A stretch of 64,000 bases of DNA from the NCBI RefSeq assembly GCF_000511355.1, contig NC_023135.1, positions 503,462 through 567,461 of the forward strand. The letters are read 5' to 3'. This stretch comes from Leisingera methylohalidivorans DSM 14336 (GTDB taxonomy: Bacteria; Pseudomonadota; Alphaproteobacteria; Rhodobacterales; Rhodobacteraceae). The notes below the pieces were generated by a model that saw only the letters and a list, made by a program, of their open reading frames with translations, was not told the origin of the DNA and did not search any database. Of this stretch, positions 1-8,774 are shown one piece after another (positions within the stretch are counted from its first letter, which is position 1; every line of letters begins with the position of its first letter). Position numbers and translations under genes: made by a program.

Positions 1-1
1 G

Positions 2-601
2 ATCATCTGGGCCGGCGACGTGATGACCTTTGTCGGCTCGGTTGTGTCAGGCATTGCCACCTTGACCCAGACGATGGAGGACGGGCGCACCCAGATGGTG
101 GGCCTGCTGCTGCCCAGCGATTTTGTCGGCCGGCCGGGCCGCGAAGGCGCGGCTTATGATGTGGCTGCGACCACTGATGTGGTGATGTGCTGCTTCCGCA
201 GGAAGCCGTTTGAAGAGCTGATGGAGCGCACCCCGCATATCGCCCACCGGCTGCTGCAAATGACGCTGGACGAGCTGGACGCAGCCCGAGAGTGGATGCT
301 GGTGCTGGGCCGCAAGACCGCGCGCGAGAAGATTGCCAGCCTGCTGTCGATCATTGCCCGCCGCGATGCCTCGCTGACACGGCGCGGCGCCACCAGCCGG
401 ATGGTGTTCGACCTGCCGCTGACCCGCGAGGCGATGGCGGATTACCTGGGCCTGACGCTGGAAACCGTCAGCCGCCAGATTTCGGCCCTGAAACGGGACG
501 GGGTCATCGAGCTGGAAGGCAAGCGCCACGTCACGGTGCCTGATATGCACCGGCTGATGGAAGAAGCCGGCGACGACAGCGACGGCGTTTTCCTCGGCTG
601 A
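2..601 (+). CDS. fnrL: Crp/Fnr-family oxygen-responsive regulator FnrL, C-terminal part (5' end outside window)
   Basis: The frame is open from the window edge (codons from position 2), so only the last part of the cyclic-nucleotide-binding-like domain and the complete DNA-binding domain are seen. The long dimerisation helix reads TLDELDAAREWMLVLGRKTA. The Crp-type winged helix follows, with recognition helix LTLETVSRQISALKRDGVI; E and SR there fit the FNR-type TTGAT half site. The acidic GDDSDG tail resembles FnrL proteins of Rhodobacterales. FnrL is an Fe-S oxygen sensor that activates cbb3 oxidase and haem genes under low oxygen. The cysteine ligands lie upstream of the window and cannot be checked. 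The FNR boxes before ccoN and ccoG in this window support the call. Confidence 0.85.
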   Translation: MIWAGDVMTFVGSVVSGIATLTQTMEDGRTQMVGLLLPSDFVGRPGREGAAYDVAATTDVVMCCFRRKPFEELMERTPHIAHRLLQMTLDELDAAREWMLVLGRKTAREKIASLLSIIARRDASLTRRGATSRMVFDLPLTREAMADYLGLTLETVSRQISALKRDGVIELEGKRHVTVPDMHRLMEEAGDDSDGVFLG

Positions 602-633
602 GTCCGCATTTCCCTGCAATGCCCTAGCCGTTT

Positions 634-1467
634 TCAACCAGCCAGCGCGCCACCCGCGCCGCAGCGCTGCGCCGGCCGGGGGCGCGCAGGCTCCACAGCC
701 GCAAGTCCCGTGGCAAGGCTGGCCGGGATGTCAAACGGCGCCACCAGAGCCCGATGCCCGATCAGGACCCCGGCGCCATTGACGGCCTGCTCAACCGCCA
801 GCGCATAGAGCGAGTATTGCGGCCTTCTCAGGTGCAGCCCCTGCCCGGGGCAGGAGGATTGCAGCCAATGGTCCCAATCCTGCGCCCAGACCGCGTCTGA
901 CAGGCAGGGCACATCTTGCAGGTCCGCCGGTTCGTGCAGCTGCTGCGCCAGCGCAGGGGCGCAGAGCGGAAAGATCACGTCCTGTTCGATCGCAGTGCCC
1001 TGATCGCCGCCATAGAACAGGCAAAGATCATAAGGCGTGCGCTTGAGGTTCGGCGGCTCTTCGGTTGCGGTGATCGAAACCTCGGTGTCCGGCATCGCCG
1101 CGCGCAGGGCAGGCAGGCGCGGCGACAGCCAGTATTGCGCGATTGCGGGCAGGGTGGCGATATGCACGGTGCCGGGCTGCGCGTCTTCGCGCAGATGGCG
1201 GACCGCGGCGTTCATTTGGTCAAAGGCCGCAGTGAACTGCGGCAGCACCCGCGCGCCCAGTGCGGTGAGGGCCACCTGTTTCGGGCGGCGGTCGAACAGT
1301 GGCGCCTGCATTGCGTCCTCCAGCGATTTGATCTGGGCCGAAACCGCGCCGGGGGTCACGCCCAGCTCCTGCGCGGCGGCGTCAAACCCGCCCAGCCGCG
1401 CGGCGGCCACAAACGCGCGCAGGGCGGTCAGGGGCAGGGATTTGGCAGGGGGCGGGGAAACAGCCAT
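634..1467 (-). CDS. LysR-family transcriptional regulator (GcvA-like), C-terminus frameshifted
   Basis: The N-terminal winged helix (about residues 11-70, LPLTALRAFVAAARLGGFDA then VTPGAVSAQIKSLE) and the LysR substrate-binding domain are intact through about residue 250. In the printed frame the end reads TGLAAVEPARPRPAQRCGAG, unlike any LysR tail. One base on, from about position 714, the sequence reads PRDLRLWSLRAPGRRSA and then ARVARWLVENG, stopping at 624-626, which is the normal C-terminus of this family. One extra base near 714 explains this, either a real mutation or a sequencing error. The gene is divergent from the broken SHMT-like gene beginning at about 1589, which is its likely target. 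The start ATG at 1467 is followed by a short proline-rich lead before the HTH. Confidence 0.8.
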   Translation of the reverse strand: MAVSPPPAKSLPLTALRAFVAAARLGGFDAAAQELGVTPGAVSAQIKSLEDAMQAPLFDRRPKQVALTALGARVLPQFTAAFDQMNAAVRHLREDAQPGTVHIATLPAIAQYWLSPRLPALRAAMPDTEVSITATEEPPNLKRTPYDLCLFYGGDQGTAIEQDVIFPLCAPALAQQLHEPADLQDVPCLSDAVWAQDWDHWLQSSCPGQGLHLRRPQYSLYALAVEQAVNGAGVLIGHRALVAPFDIPASLATGLAAVEPARPRPAQRCGAGGALAG

Positions 1468-1588
1468 GGCTTAGCCTCAATTTTTCTAACCCTAGTTTTC
1501 TGCAAATCTGATTTGCGGGCAGGGGGGGGAGGAGCGCTTTGATCGGCAGCAGCAGAGATTGTCCGCCAAGGCGCGACGCAGACAGGCC

Positions 1589-2791
1589 ATGCCAGACCTT
1601 GCCCGCCGCCACTGGGTGCCGGCCCCGTGCGAGGATTACGTGCAGAGGGCGGCCGCGATGACCGCCGCTGCCGGCAGCGCAGCGACCGCTGCCCGGCTGA
1701 GCGCGCTGGCGGCGCGCAACAGGGACATCCATGACCGCGACTGTTTCAACCTGAACCCGGCCACCAACGTGATGAACCCGGCAGCAGAGGCTTTGCTGGC
1801 CAGCGAGCTCGGCAGCCGACCGTCGCTGGGCTATCCAAGCGGCAAATACGAGATGGGGCAGGAAGCGGCCGAGGAGATCGAAGTCATCGCAGCGGAACTG
1901 GCCGCACAGGTGTTCAAGGCGCGTTATGCGGAGATCCGGGTGGGGTCCGGCGCGCTGGCGAAGCTCTACGGGTTCATGGCGCTGGCCCGGCCGGGCGATG
2001 CCATCATCGCGCCGCCTGCCGCGGCGGGCGGCCATGTGACCCATCACGCGGGCGGGCTGTGCCGGGCTGTACGGGCTGCGGACCCATCCGGCGCCGGTGG
2101 ATGCGGATGGATACACGGTTGATCTGGACGCGCTGCGCGATCTGGCGCGGCAGGTGCGGTCCAAGCTGATCACCATTGGCGGCAGCCTCAACCTGTTCCC
2201 GCATCTGATGACGATGAGCACCTGCAAAAGCCTGGGCGGCCCGGCTGGCGGGCTGATCGTCACCAATGAGGCTGATATCGCCGCGCGGCTGGATGCCATC
2301 GCCTTTCCCGGCATGACCGCCAATTTCGACGCGGCCAAATCAGCGGCGCTGGCGATGAGCCTGCTGGACTGGGTGGATCACGGCGCTGAATACGCCCGCG
2401 CGATGGCGGATCTGTCGCTGGCGCTGGCGCAGGCCCTGGCCGGACTGGGGCTGCCGGTATTTGCCCGGGCGCTGGGATGACGCAGTCGCATCAGTTCGCA
2501 CTGGAAGCCGTGGGGTACGGCGGCGGCCAGGCGGCGTCAAAGCAGTTGCGCAAGGCCGGGTTCCTGGCCTGCGGTATCGGACTGCCGGTGGCGGAGGGGC
2601 CCGGCGTCATGAACGGGTTGCGGATCGGCACCCCGGAACTGGTGCGCGGCGGGGTCAAACCAAGGCACGCGCCGCAGCTGGCAGAGCTGACCGCCCGCGG
2701 CTTGCGAGCAGAGGATCCGGCCGCGCTGGCGGCGGAAACCGCAGAGGTCCGCGCGGTCTTCCCGGGGATGCACTACATCCGCCAGGGTTAA
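1589..2791 (+). pseudogene. Decayed serine hydroxymethyltransferase-like PLP enzyme (two frameshifts, core deletion)
   Basis: Three successive reading frames together give one SHMT-family protein. The first part includes FNLNPATNVMNPAAEALL and RVGSGALAKLYGFMALARPG. Near 2056 one extra base shifts the frame, and the continuation reads CAGLYGLRTHPAPVDADGYT. It runs to 2470-2476, where one base is missing, and the original frame resumes with MTQSHQFALEAVGYGGGQ. At 2202-2207 the text jumps from SLNLFPH straight to LMTMSTCKSLGG, so the usual stretch of roughly 40 residues holding the PLP-binding Asp and His (FDAAH-type motif) is absent. The PLP lysine (STCK) remains. The first frame can start at TTG 1559 or ATG 1589. 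With three lesions this cannot make an active enzyme. Its relatives act on serine, glycine or alpha-methylserine; the substrate here is unknown. Confidence 0.85.
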
Positions 2792-2802
2792 GGCTGGAAA
2801 CC

Positions 2803-2870
2803 CGGGGCGGTGCCCCGCCCAACGGGAGGAGGCCTTTCGCCAGGAAGGGCGGACGACGGGCGGGAGCGGC
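2803..2870 (+). repeat. Intergenic hairpin repeat, copy 1
   Basis: This shows the same modular layout as the copies at about 15461, 32325 and 39343 (minus). A GC hairpin (GGGGC at 2804-2808 pairing with GCCCC at 2812-2816) is followed by CCCAACGGGAGGAGG, an imperfect hairpin at about 2831-2850, and the closing box GACGACGGGCGGGAGC ending near 2866. It lies just after the stop of the broken SHMT-like gene. The function is unknown. Confidence 0.6.
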
Positions 2871-2970
2871 ACCGGCTGGCCGCGCGTTCCGGCAGGCCCT
2901 TTGAAGCCTGCAGGTGACCTGACGCTGCGGTTGTGGTCTACTGGTGCCATTACAGCGAACGGAGGCGGAA

Positions 2971-3228
2971 ATGCAGTTTGGAAGCTTGATCGGGATGCTG
3001 ATCGTCGGGGCGCTGGCCGGCTGGCTGTCCGGCAAGATCATGCAAGGGCGCGGTTTTGGCATCCTTGGCAATATCATCGTCGGCGTGGTTGGCGCCTTTC
3101 TGGCGGGCCTGATCTTTCCGGCGCTGGGGTTTGCTGCCGGCGGCGGCTTTTTCTGGTCGCTGATCCATGCCACCATCGGTGCGGTGATCCTGCTGTTCCT
3201 GATCGGCCTGATCCGCAGGGCCGGCTGA
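2971..3228 (+). CDS. GlsB/YeaQ/YmgE-family small membrane protein
   Basis: This 85-residue protein has three hydrophobic segments (about residues 2-20, 28-48 and 56-80) rich in Gly and Ala. It carries the family pattern GALAGWLSGKIMQGRGFG and ILGNIIVGVVGAFLAG (transglycosylase-associated protein family, PF04226). Family members are inner-membrane proteins linked with general stress; their biochemical role is not settled. The ATG at 2971 is preceded by GGAGGCGG at about 2961, which decides the start over an upstream GTG. It is a single gene ending at a strong bidirectional terminator shared with the convergent universal stress protein gene. Confidence 0.85.
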   Translation: MQFGSLIGMLIVGALAGWLSGKIMQGRGFGILGNIIVGVVGAFLAGLIFPALGFAAGGGFFWSLIHATIGAVILLFLIGLIRRAG

Positions 3229-3248
3229 AGCGCAGGGGCAGCCGACTG

Positions 3249-3279
3249 AAAAAGGCGCCCTTGAGGGCGCCCTTTTTTT
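3249..3279. terminator. Bidirectional rho-independent terminator
   Basis: The stem AAAGGCGCCC (3251-3260) pairs with GGGCGCCTTT (3265-3274) over a TTGA loop. A T run on the plus side and an A run before the stem serve both strands. It lies between the convergent GlsB-like gene and the usp gene. Confidence 0.9.
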
Positions 3280-3308
3280 GACCGGCGGGGGCAAGCCTGA
3301 CCGGGCCG

Positions 3309-4148
3309 TCAATGCGCCATCAGCACCGGCACCGTGGCCTGCTCCAGCATGTTGCGGGTGGCACCGCCAAGGATCGCTTCGCGGAAGCGGGAATGGCCGT
3401 AGGCGCCCATCACGATCAGATCGGCGTCGGTGTCTGCCGCATAGCGGATCAGCACGTCCGACACCCGGGTCAGCGTCTTGCTGAGCACATCGATTTCGCA
3501 CGTGGCCCCGTGACGGGACAGCATCTGCGCCAGCAGGCCGCCGGGGTCGGAGCGTTCCGGCCCGTGCTGCGGCGGGTCGATCACGGCGATGCGCACCAGA
3601 TCGGCGCCGGTCAGGAACGGCATCGCCCTGCGGATCGCGGTCATCGCCTCGATGCTTTCGTTCCAGGCCACCAGAACAGTTTTGGGCCGCCGCATCGGCG
3701 CGGCTTCGGCGGGCACCACCAGCACCGGGGCGCGGCCTTCGAACAGGGCGGCTTCGACAATCGGTTCGGCCTCGGCGCGCGTGCCCGGGCCATAAGGCTT
3801 GCCGAGCACCACCAGATCGGAAAACCGGGCCTGGCGCGCCACATGGCGGCCGAGGTCCGCGATCTGCGCCACGCCGCTGTCGGTGCCATAGGGCACCCCT
3901 GCCTGCTGCAGTGCCGCTTCTGCCTGGGCCTTAACCTGTTCAGCTTCTTCCTGGGCGCGGACCAGGGTTTCCTGCAGCACCAAGGCATTGGCGCCTGCGT
4001 AATAGTATCCTGTCTGAGTGCGGTCGACACCAAGGCAGAACGCATCGGCATGGGCGCCGAAGTCTTCGGCCAGGGCCGTAATCTGCGCCAAAGGCGCCGC
4101 TGCCGTTTCTGTAGCTGTGAGAATGGTAAGCAAGGACTTGTAGGACAT
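3309..4148 (-). CDS. Universal stress protein, tandem UspA domains
   Basis: This is about 279 residues with two Usp domains. The first (about 1-150) holds SDLVVLGKPYGPG. The second (about 155-279) carries the ATP-binding loop pattern DLIVMGAYGHSRFREAILGG followed by ATRNMLEQATVPVLMAH. The ATG at 4148 is preferred over the GTG at 4154 because GGGAGG lies 5 bases upstream of it. The gene is divergent from ccoN, and a perfect FNR box lies in the shared 200-base region, so low-oxygen control is likely. Tandem Usp proteins beside cbb3 oxidase genes are common in alphaproteobacteria. The ligand and partner are not visible from sequence. Confidence 0.9.
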   Translation of the reverse strand: MSYKSLLTILTATETAAAPLAQITALAEDFGAHADAFCLGVDRTQTGYYYAGANALVLQETLVRAQEEAEQVKAQAEAALQQAGVPYGTDSGVAQIADLGRHVARQARFSDLVVLGKPYGPGTRAEAEPIVEAALFEGRAPVLVVPAEAAPMRRPKTVLVAWNESIEAMTAIRRAMPFLTGADLVRIAVIDPPQHGPERSDPGGLLAQMLSRHGATCEIDVLSKTLTRVSDVLIRYAADTDADLIVMGAYGHSRFREAILGGATRNMLEQATVPVLMAH

Positions 4149-4246
4149 TGGCACCTCCCGGCAGATGATGCGGCGCAGCCCGGATGGCTGCGGTGCAGAG
4201 ATTTTCGATACACAGGCAGAAGTGTCACATGTTGCTCGAACATGTC

Positions 4247-4260
4247 TTGATGCAGATCAA
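4247..4260 (+). promoter_or_regulatory. Perfect FNR/FnrL box between usp and ccoN
   Basis: TTGATGCAGATCAA matches the FNR consensus TTGAT-N4-ATCAA exactly. It lies 92 bases before the ccoN start and 98 bases before the usp start, so it could serve both directions. FnrL is encoded 3.6 kb upstream. Confidence 0.9.
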
Positions 4261-4352
4261 GGCAGCAAAGATGCGGCTTCTGCATGAAGGGCGCGGTCTA
4301 ATAACGTCCCCGTATCGGCAGGATTCGCGGGGGCATGGTGAAGGGACGCAAG

Positions 4353-5963
4353 ATGTCTAACTATATCAAGCTGATTGCGCTTGGTCTGGTCACGCTGTTT
4401 GCGATGATCGGTTCCAATTACGCGCGGGATCTGGCTTACCAGGTGCATGCGATCATCGTGATGATCGTGGCCGGCGGCCTGTTTCTATATACTTTGCGCC
4501 AGACCAACGAGCCGGAACCGGCAGTTGCTGGCCTGGAAAATGAGTATTTCGACAGTGTGATCCGCGCTGGTGCAATTGCCACCGCAGCCTGGGGCGTGGT
4601 CGGGTTTCTGGCCGGGACCTTCATTGCGTTCCAACTGGCCTTTCCGGCGCTGAATTTCGAGTGGGCGCAAGGGTTTGCCAATTTCGGCCGCCTGCGTCCG
4701 CTGCACACCTCGGCAGTGATCTTTGCCTTTGGCGGCAACGCGCTGATCGCGACCTCCTTTTATGTGGTGCAGCGGACTTCGGCGGCGCGGCTGTGGGGCG
4801 GCAATCTGGCGTGGTTCGTGTTCTGGGGCTACCAGCTGTTCATCGTGCTGGCGGCAACCGGCTATCTGTTCGGCTCGACCCAGTCCAAGGAATATGCGGA
4901 GCCGGAATGGCACGTCGACCTGTGGCTGACCGTGGTCTGGGTGGCCTATCTGGCGGTATTCCTGGGCACCATCATCAAGCGCAAGGAGCCGCATATCTAT
5001 GTGGCGAACTGGTTCTACCTGGCGTTCATCGTGACCGTGGCGATGCTGCATCTGGTCAACAACATGGCGCTGCCGGTGTCGGTCTGGGGCTCCAAGTCGG
5101 TGATCGTCTGGCCGGGCGTGCAGGACGCGATGATCCAGTGGTGGTACGGCCACAACGCCGTGGGCTTTTTCCTGACTGCGGGCTTCCTGGGGATGATGTA
5201 TTACTTCATCCCGAAACAGGCCGAGCGTCCGGTGTTCAGCTACAAGCTGTCGATCATCCACTTCTGGGCGCTGATCTTCCTCTATATCTGGGCCGGTCCG
5301 CACCACCTGCATTACACCGCGCTGCCGGACTGGGCCTCGACCCTGGGCATGGTGATGTCGATCATCCTGTGGATGCCCAGCTGGGGCGGCATGATCAACG
5401 GCCTGATGACCCTGTCGGGCGCCTGGGACAAGCTGCGCACCGATCCGGTGATCCGGATGATGGTGATCTCTCTGGGCTTTTACGGCATGTCCACATTCGA
5501 GGGTCCGATGATGTCGATCCGCGCAGTGAACTCGCTGTCGCACTACACCGACTGGACCATCGGCCACGTGCACTCCGGGGCGCTGGGCTGGAACGGCATG
5601 ATCACCTTTGGCGCTCTCTACTATCTGGTGCCGGTGCTGTGGAAGCGGGAACGCTTGTATTCGCTGAGCCTGGTCAGCTGGCACTTCTGGCTCGCCACCA
5701 TCGGGATCATCTTCTACGCGGCTTCGATGTGGGTGACCGGTATCATGGAAGGCCTGATGTGGCGTGAAGTGGATGCCAACGGCTTCCTGGTGAACTCCTT
5801 TGCCGACACCGTGGCAGCGAAGTTCTGGCCCTACATCGGCCGGGCCCTTGGCGGGGTGATGTTCCTCACCGGCTCTATCATCATGTGCTACAACCTGTGG
5901 ATGACGGTCCGTAAGGCGCCGGCCAAAGAGGCCAGCCTGACGGTTCCGGTTCCGGCTGAATAA
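4353..5963 (+). CDS. ccoN: cbb3-type cytochrome c oxidase subunit I (CcoN)
   Basis: This is 536 residues, the catalytic haem-copper subunit of the high-affinity terminal oxidase in the inner membrane, with about 12 membrane segments. Expected ligands are all present: His118 (PLHTS) and His407 for the low-spin haem, His405 for haem b3 ([13 protein letters not shown]), and His267 (YGHNAVGFF), His317 and His318 (AGPHHLHY) for CuB. Tyr311 sits where the His-Tyr cross-link occurs in characterised cbb3 oxidases. The ATG at 4353 has AAGGGA upstream; an in-frame ATG at 4335 would add six residues. It is first in ccoNOQP, under the FNR box at 4247. It reduces oxygen to water using electrons from CcoO/CcoP haems. 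Confidence 0.97.
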   Translation: MSNYIKLIALGLVTLFAMIGSNYARDLAYQVHAIIVMIVAGGLFLYTLRQTNEPEPAVAGLENEYFDSVIRAGAIATAAWGVVGFLAGTFIAFQLAFPALNFEWAQGFANFGRLRPLHTSAVIFAFGGNALIATSFYVVQRTSAARLWGGNLAWFVFWGYQLFIVLAATGYLFGSTQSKEYAEPEWHVDLWLTVVWVAYLAVFLGTIIKRKEPHIYVANWFYLAFIVTVAMLHLVNNMALPVSVWGSKSVIVWPGVQDAMIQWWYGHNAVGFFLTAGFLGMMYYFIPKQAERPVFSYKLSIIHFWALIFLYIWAGPHHLHYTALPDWASTLGMVMSIILWMPSWGGMINGLMTLSGAWDKLRTDPVIRMMVISLGFYGMSTFEGPMMSIRAVNSLSHYTDWTIGHVHSGALGWNGMITFGALYYLVPVLWKRERLYSLSLVSWHFWLATIGIIFYAASMWVTGIMEGLMWREVDANGFLVNSFADTVAAKFWPYIGRALGGVMFLTGSIIMCYNLWMTVRKAPAKEASLTVPVPAE

Positions 5964-5977
5964 GGAGCCAGGAAGCA

Positions 5978-6706
5978 ATGTCTATTCTCGACAAACACAA
6001 GATCCTCGAGACCAACGCGACCCTGCTGCTGATCTTCAGCTTCCTGGTTGTGACCATCGGAGGCCTGGTGCAGATCGCACCGCTGTTCTACCTGGAAAAC
6101 ACCATCGAGAAGGTGGAGGGCATGCGCCCCTACACCCCGCTGGAGCTGGCCGGCCGCGACATCTACATCCGCGAGGGCTGCTATGTCTGCCACAGCCAGA
6201 TGATCCGTCCGATGCGGGACGAGGTCGAACGCTACGGCCACTACTCGCTGGCGGCGGAATCGATGTATGACCGGCCGTTCCAGTGGGGGTCCAAGCGGAC
6301 CGGGCCGGACCTGGCCCGCGTCGGCGGCCGCTACTCGGACGAATGGCATGTGGACCACCTGCGCAACCCGCAGGCGGTGGTGCCGGAATCGGTGATGCCG
6401 AAATACGGCTTCCTGGAGCGTAAGCGGATCGATGGGAGATACATCGGCGACGTGATGGCGACCAACGCGCTGCTGGGCACCCCCTACACGGACGCGATGG
6501 TCGAGGCCGCGCAGGCCGACTTCCGCGCCCAGGCCGATCCCGACAGCGATTATGACGGGCTGCTGGAGCGTTACGGCGAGAAGGTCAACGTGCGCAACTT
6601 CGACGGCCAGCCCGGGGTGTCCGAGGCCGATGCGCTGATCGCCTATCTGCAGATGATGGGCACGCTGGTCGATTTCTCGACCTTCACCCCGGACGCGAGC
6701 CGGTAA
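5978..6706 (+). CDS. ccoO: cbb3-type oxidase subunit II, mono-haem cytochrome c (CcoO)
   Basis: This is 242 residues. One N-terminal membrane anchor (about residues 12-36) is followed by a periplasmic domain with a single haem c site, CYVCH at 68-72. The conserved [15 protein letters not shown] and [10 protein letters not shown] patterns follow; the Met in VMPKYGF is the usual axial ligand. CcoO passes electrons from CcoP to the CcoN haems. It begins 14 bases after ccoN with AAGGAGCCAGG before the ATG, consistent with one transcript. Confidence 0.97.
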   Translation: MSILDKHKILETNATLLLIFSFLVVTIGGLVQIAPLFYLENTIEKVEGMRPYTPLELAGRDIYIREGCYVCHSQMIRPMRDEVERYGHYSLAAESMYDRPFQWGSKRTGPDLARVGGRYSDEWHVDHLRNPQAVVPESVMPKYGFLERKRIDGRYIGDVMATNALLGTPYTDAMVEAAQADFRAQADPDSDYDGLLERYGEKVNVRNFDGQPGVSEADALIAYLQMMGTLVDFSTFTPDASR

Positions 6707-6716
6707 GGAGGCAAAG

Positions 6717-6929
6717 ATGGAATTCTATACGCTCCTCAGGCAATTCGCGGACAGCTGGATGCTGCTGTTCCTGTTCACCTTCTTCATCGGCGTTGTGGTC
6801 TGGGCGTTCCGCCCGGGCAGCACCAAGGTCTACAAGGACACCGCCGACATCCCGTTCCGGCATGACGATGCACCGGCGCCCCGGGAAGATGCAGCCAAAC
6901 CCGCCGGGACCAAGGAGGCGAGGGCATGA
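6717..6929 (+). CDS. ccoQ: cbb3-type oxidase subunit CcoQ
   Basis: This 70-residue protein has one membrane helix (about residues 14-32, [17 protein letters not shown]) and a charged cytoplasmic tail. The tail includes the YKDTADIPF pattern typical of CcoQ/FixQ. CcoQ has no cofactor and stabilises the oxidase, especially when oxygen is present. It starts 10 bases after ccoO with AAGGAGG upstream and overlaps ccoP by 4 bases (ATGA). Confidence 0.95.
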   Translation: MEFYTLLRQFADSWMLLFLFTFFIGVVVWAFRPGSTKVYKDTADIPFRHDDAPAPREDAAKPAGTKEARA

Positions 6930-7795
6930 GCAAGAAATCGCAAAAGTTCGAAGGCGATCCGAACACCACCGGCCATGAGTGGGACGGGATCGAGGAATTC
7001 GACAACCCGATGCCGCGCTGGTGGCTGTGGACCTTCTATGCCACCATCATCTGGGGGGTGCTTTACACCGTGGCCTATCCGGCCTGGCCGCTGATCAACG
7101 GCGCCACTGCCGGGGTGCTGGGCTGGTCGACCCGGGCTGATGTGGCGGCGGAGATCCTGGCGGTGGAAGAGGCCAACGCGCCGGTCAATGCCAAGCTGGA
7201 AGCGGCTGAGCTGACTGCCATAGCAGGTGATGCCGGGCTGAACGCCTATGCGGTGTCGGCGGGGTCCGCCGTGTTCAAGACCTGGTGCGCCCAGTGCCAC
7301 GGCTCGGGTGCGGCGGGTGCCAAGGGCTATCCGAACCTGCTTGATGACGACTGGCTTTGGGGCGGGTCGGTGGAGGAAATCCACGCCACCATCAACCACG
7401 GCATCCGCAATGAGGACAGCGACGATGCGCGCTATTCCGAGATGCCTGCCTTCGGCCGTGACGGATTGCTTGAGAAAGAAGAGATCTCCCAGGTGGTGAA
7501 CTACGTGATGTCGCTGTCGGGCGCGCCGCAGGATTCTGCCCAGGTTGCGGCCGGATCGGTTGTTTTTGCCGGCAACTGCGCCTCCTGCCACGCCGGGGAC
7601 GGCACCGGCGACCGCAGCCAGGGCGCGCCGAACCTGGCCGATGCGATCTGGCTGTACGGCGGCGATTACGCCACCCTGACCGAGACCGTGACCAATGCGC
7701 GCTATGGCGTGATGCCGGCCTGGAACACCCGCCTGACCGAGGCGGAGATCCGCGCGGTATCCTCCTATGTCCATCAGCTGGGCGGCGGCGAGTAA
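6926..7795 (+). CDS. ccoP: cbb3-type oxidase subunit III, di-haem cytochrome c (CcoP)
   Basis: This is 289 residues. An N-terminal cytoplasmic stretch ([17 protein letters not shown]) leads into a membrane segment at about 33-55. Two cytochrome c domains follow, with haem sites CAQCH (121-125) and CASCH (218-222). Each has a downstream axial methionine region (SEMPAFG and GVMPAWN). CcoP accepts electrons from the cytochrome bc1 complex through soluble cytochrome c. It is the last gene of the operon and is followed by a terminator. Confidence 0.97.
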   Translation: MSKKSQKFEGDPNTTGHEWDGIEEFDNPMPRWWLWTFYATIIWGVLYTVAYPAWPLINGATAGVLGWSTRADVAAEILAVEEANAPVNAKLEAAELTAIAGDAGLNAYAVSAGSAVFKTWCAQCHGSGAAGAKGYPNLLDDDWLWGGSVEEIHATINHGIRNEDSDDARYSEMPAFGRDGLLEKEEISQVVNYVMSLSGAPQDSAQVAAGSVVFAGNCASCHAGDGTGDRSQGAPNLADAIWLYGGDYATLTETVTNARYGVMPAWNTRLTEAEIRAVSSYVHQLGGGE

Positions 7796-7819
7796 GCCGG
7801 ATCCGGTTTCACAAGACGC

Positions 7820-7850
7820 GGAAAGGGCTGCCCTGCGGGCGGCCCTTTTT
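7820..7850 (+). terminator. Rho-independent terminator after ccoNOQP
   Basis: AAAGGGCTGCCC pairs with GGGCGGCCCTTT over a TGC loop and is followed by a T run. It begins about 25 bases after the ccoP stop. Confidence 0.88.
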
Positions 7851-7907
7851 CATGGATGAGTCTCCCTGGGGTTGATCTCAGTTCGGTTTTTCGGCATCGT
7901 CCGCATT

Positions 7908-7919
7908 ATTTGATCAAAT
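7908..7919. promoter_or_regulatory. Perfect palindrome ATTTGATCAAAT before methyltransferase gene
   Basis: This 12-base palindrome lies 16 bases before the start at 7936, in a locally AT-rich stretch. It contains TTGATCAA but without the four-base spacer, so it is not an FNR box. It may be an operator or a promoter element; no regulator can be named. Confidence 0.4.
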
Positions 7920-7935
7920 TATTGCGGGGCTGGAT

Positions 7936-8751
7936 ATGGGTGAAGAACACATAGGATTGGAGCAGGCGGTTGCAGCAAACCGCCTTGCCTGGGACGATTC
8001 GGCGCGGCTGCATCAGGGCAATGCTCTGTGGCAGGAACTGACCGCGGGATTTGCCCGGACAGGGTATTCGGCGTTTGACGCAACGATGACCCGGACGCTG
8101 GAAGGGCTTGAGCTTCAGGGTCTTTCAGGGGTTCAGGCCGGCTGCAACAATGGACGCGAGACGCTGTCTCTGGCCGCCTTCGGTGCGGAGCGTTGCCTGG
8201 GGATAGATCATTCGGCGGAGTTCCTGAAGCAGGCGGAGATCCTGAAAGGCATCGCCCGATCGGATTGTGAATTCCTATGCGCTGATATCTATGACCTGCC
8301 ATCCGGCATCCGGTGCGATTTTGATTTTGCTGTGATCACCATCGGCGTGCTGAACTGGATGCCCGACCTGGACCGGTTTTTCCAGGCGGTGGCCGGGCTG
8401 TTGCGGCCGGGCGGGCGGCTGGTGATTTACGAAACGCACCCGGTGCTGGAGATGTTCGAGCCAACATCGAAACAGCCGCATCTGCCGGCCTATTCCTATT
8501 TCAGCGAGGCGCCGGCGGTGGTGGAGCAGGCAATCACCTATGACGGCAGCACACAATCCGCACCGCCGTCTTACTGGTTCAGCTATAAGATGAGCGATAT
8601 CGTTATGGGGCTGATTCATGCAGGGATGGATATCACCCGGTTCGAGGAATATCCGCATTCCAACCGGGAAGCAGAGTTCGACGTCTACCAGAACCGGCAG
8701 GCGCAGCTGCCGATGAGCTTTACAATGGTAGCAGGCAAGACAGCAGAATGA
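7936..8751 (+). CDS. Class I SAM-dependent methyltransferase
   Basis: This is 271 residues. The Rossmann SAM-binding motif I is VQAGCNNGRETLSL, followed by acidic motif II (CLGIDHSAEFL), motif III (CADIYDLP) and motif IV (DFAVITIGVLNWMPDL). Motif I is slightly unusual, with AGCNNG in place of DxGxGxG. The FFQAVAGLLRPGGRLVIYETHP stretch is the typical post-IV region of small-molecule methyltransferases. The substrate cannot be told. The gene stands alone between the ccoNOQP terminator and a convergent DUF2270 gene. Confidence 0.8.
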   Translation: MGEEHIGLEQAVAANRLAWDDSARLHQGNALWQELTAGFARTGYSAFDATMTRTLEGLELQGLSGVQAGCNNGRETLSLAAFGAERCLGIDHSAEFLKQAEILKGIARSDCEFLCADIYDLPSGIRCDFDFAVITIGVLNWMPDLDRFFQAVAGLLRPGGRLVIYETHPVLEMFEPTSKQPHLPAYSYFSEAPAVVEQAITYDGSTQSAPPSYWFSYKMSDIVMGLIHAGMDITRFEEYPHSNREAEFDVYQNRQAQLPMSFTMVAGKTAE

Positions 8752-8774
8752 GGTGCCGCAGGCGGGTACAGGCC

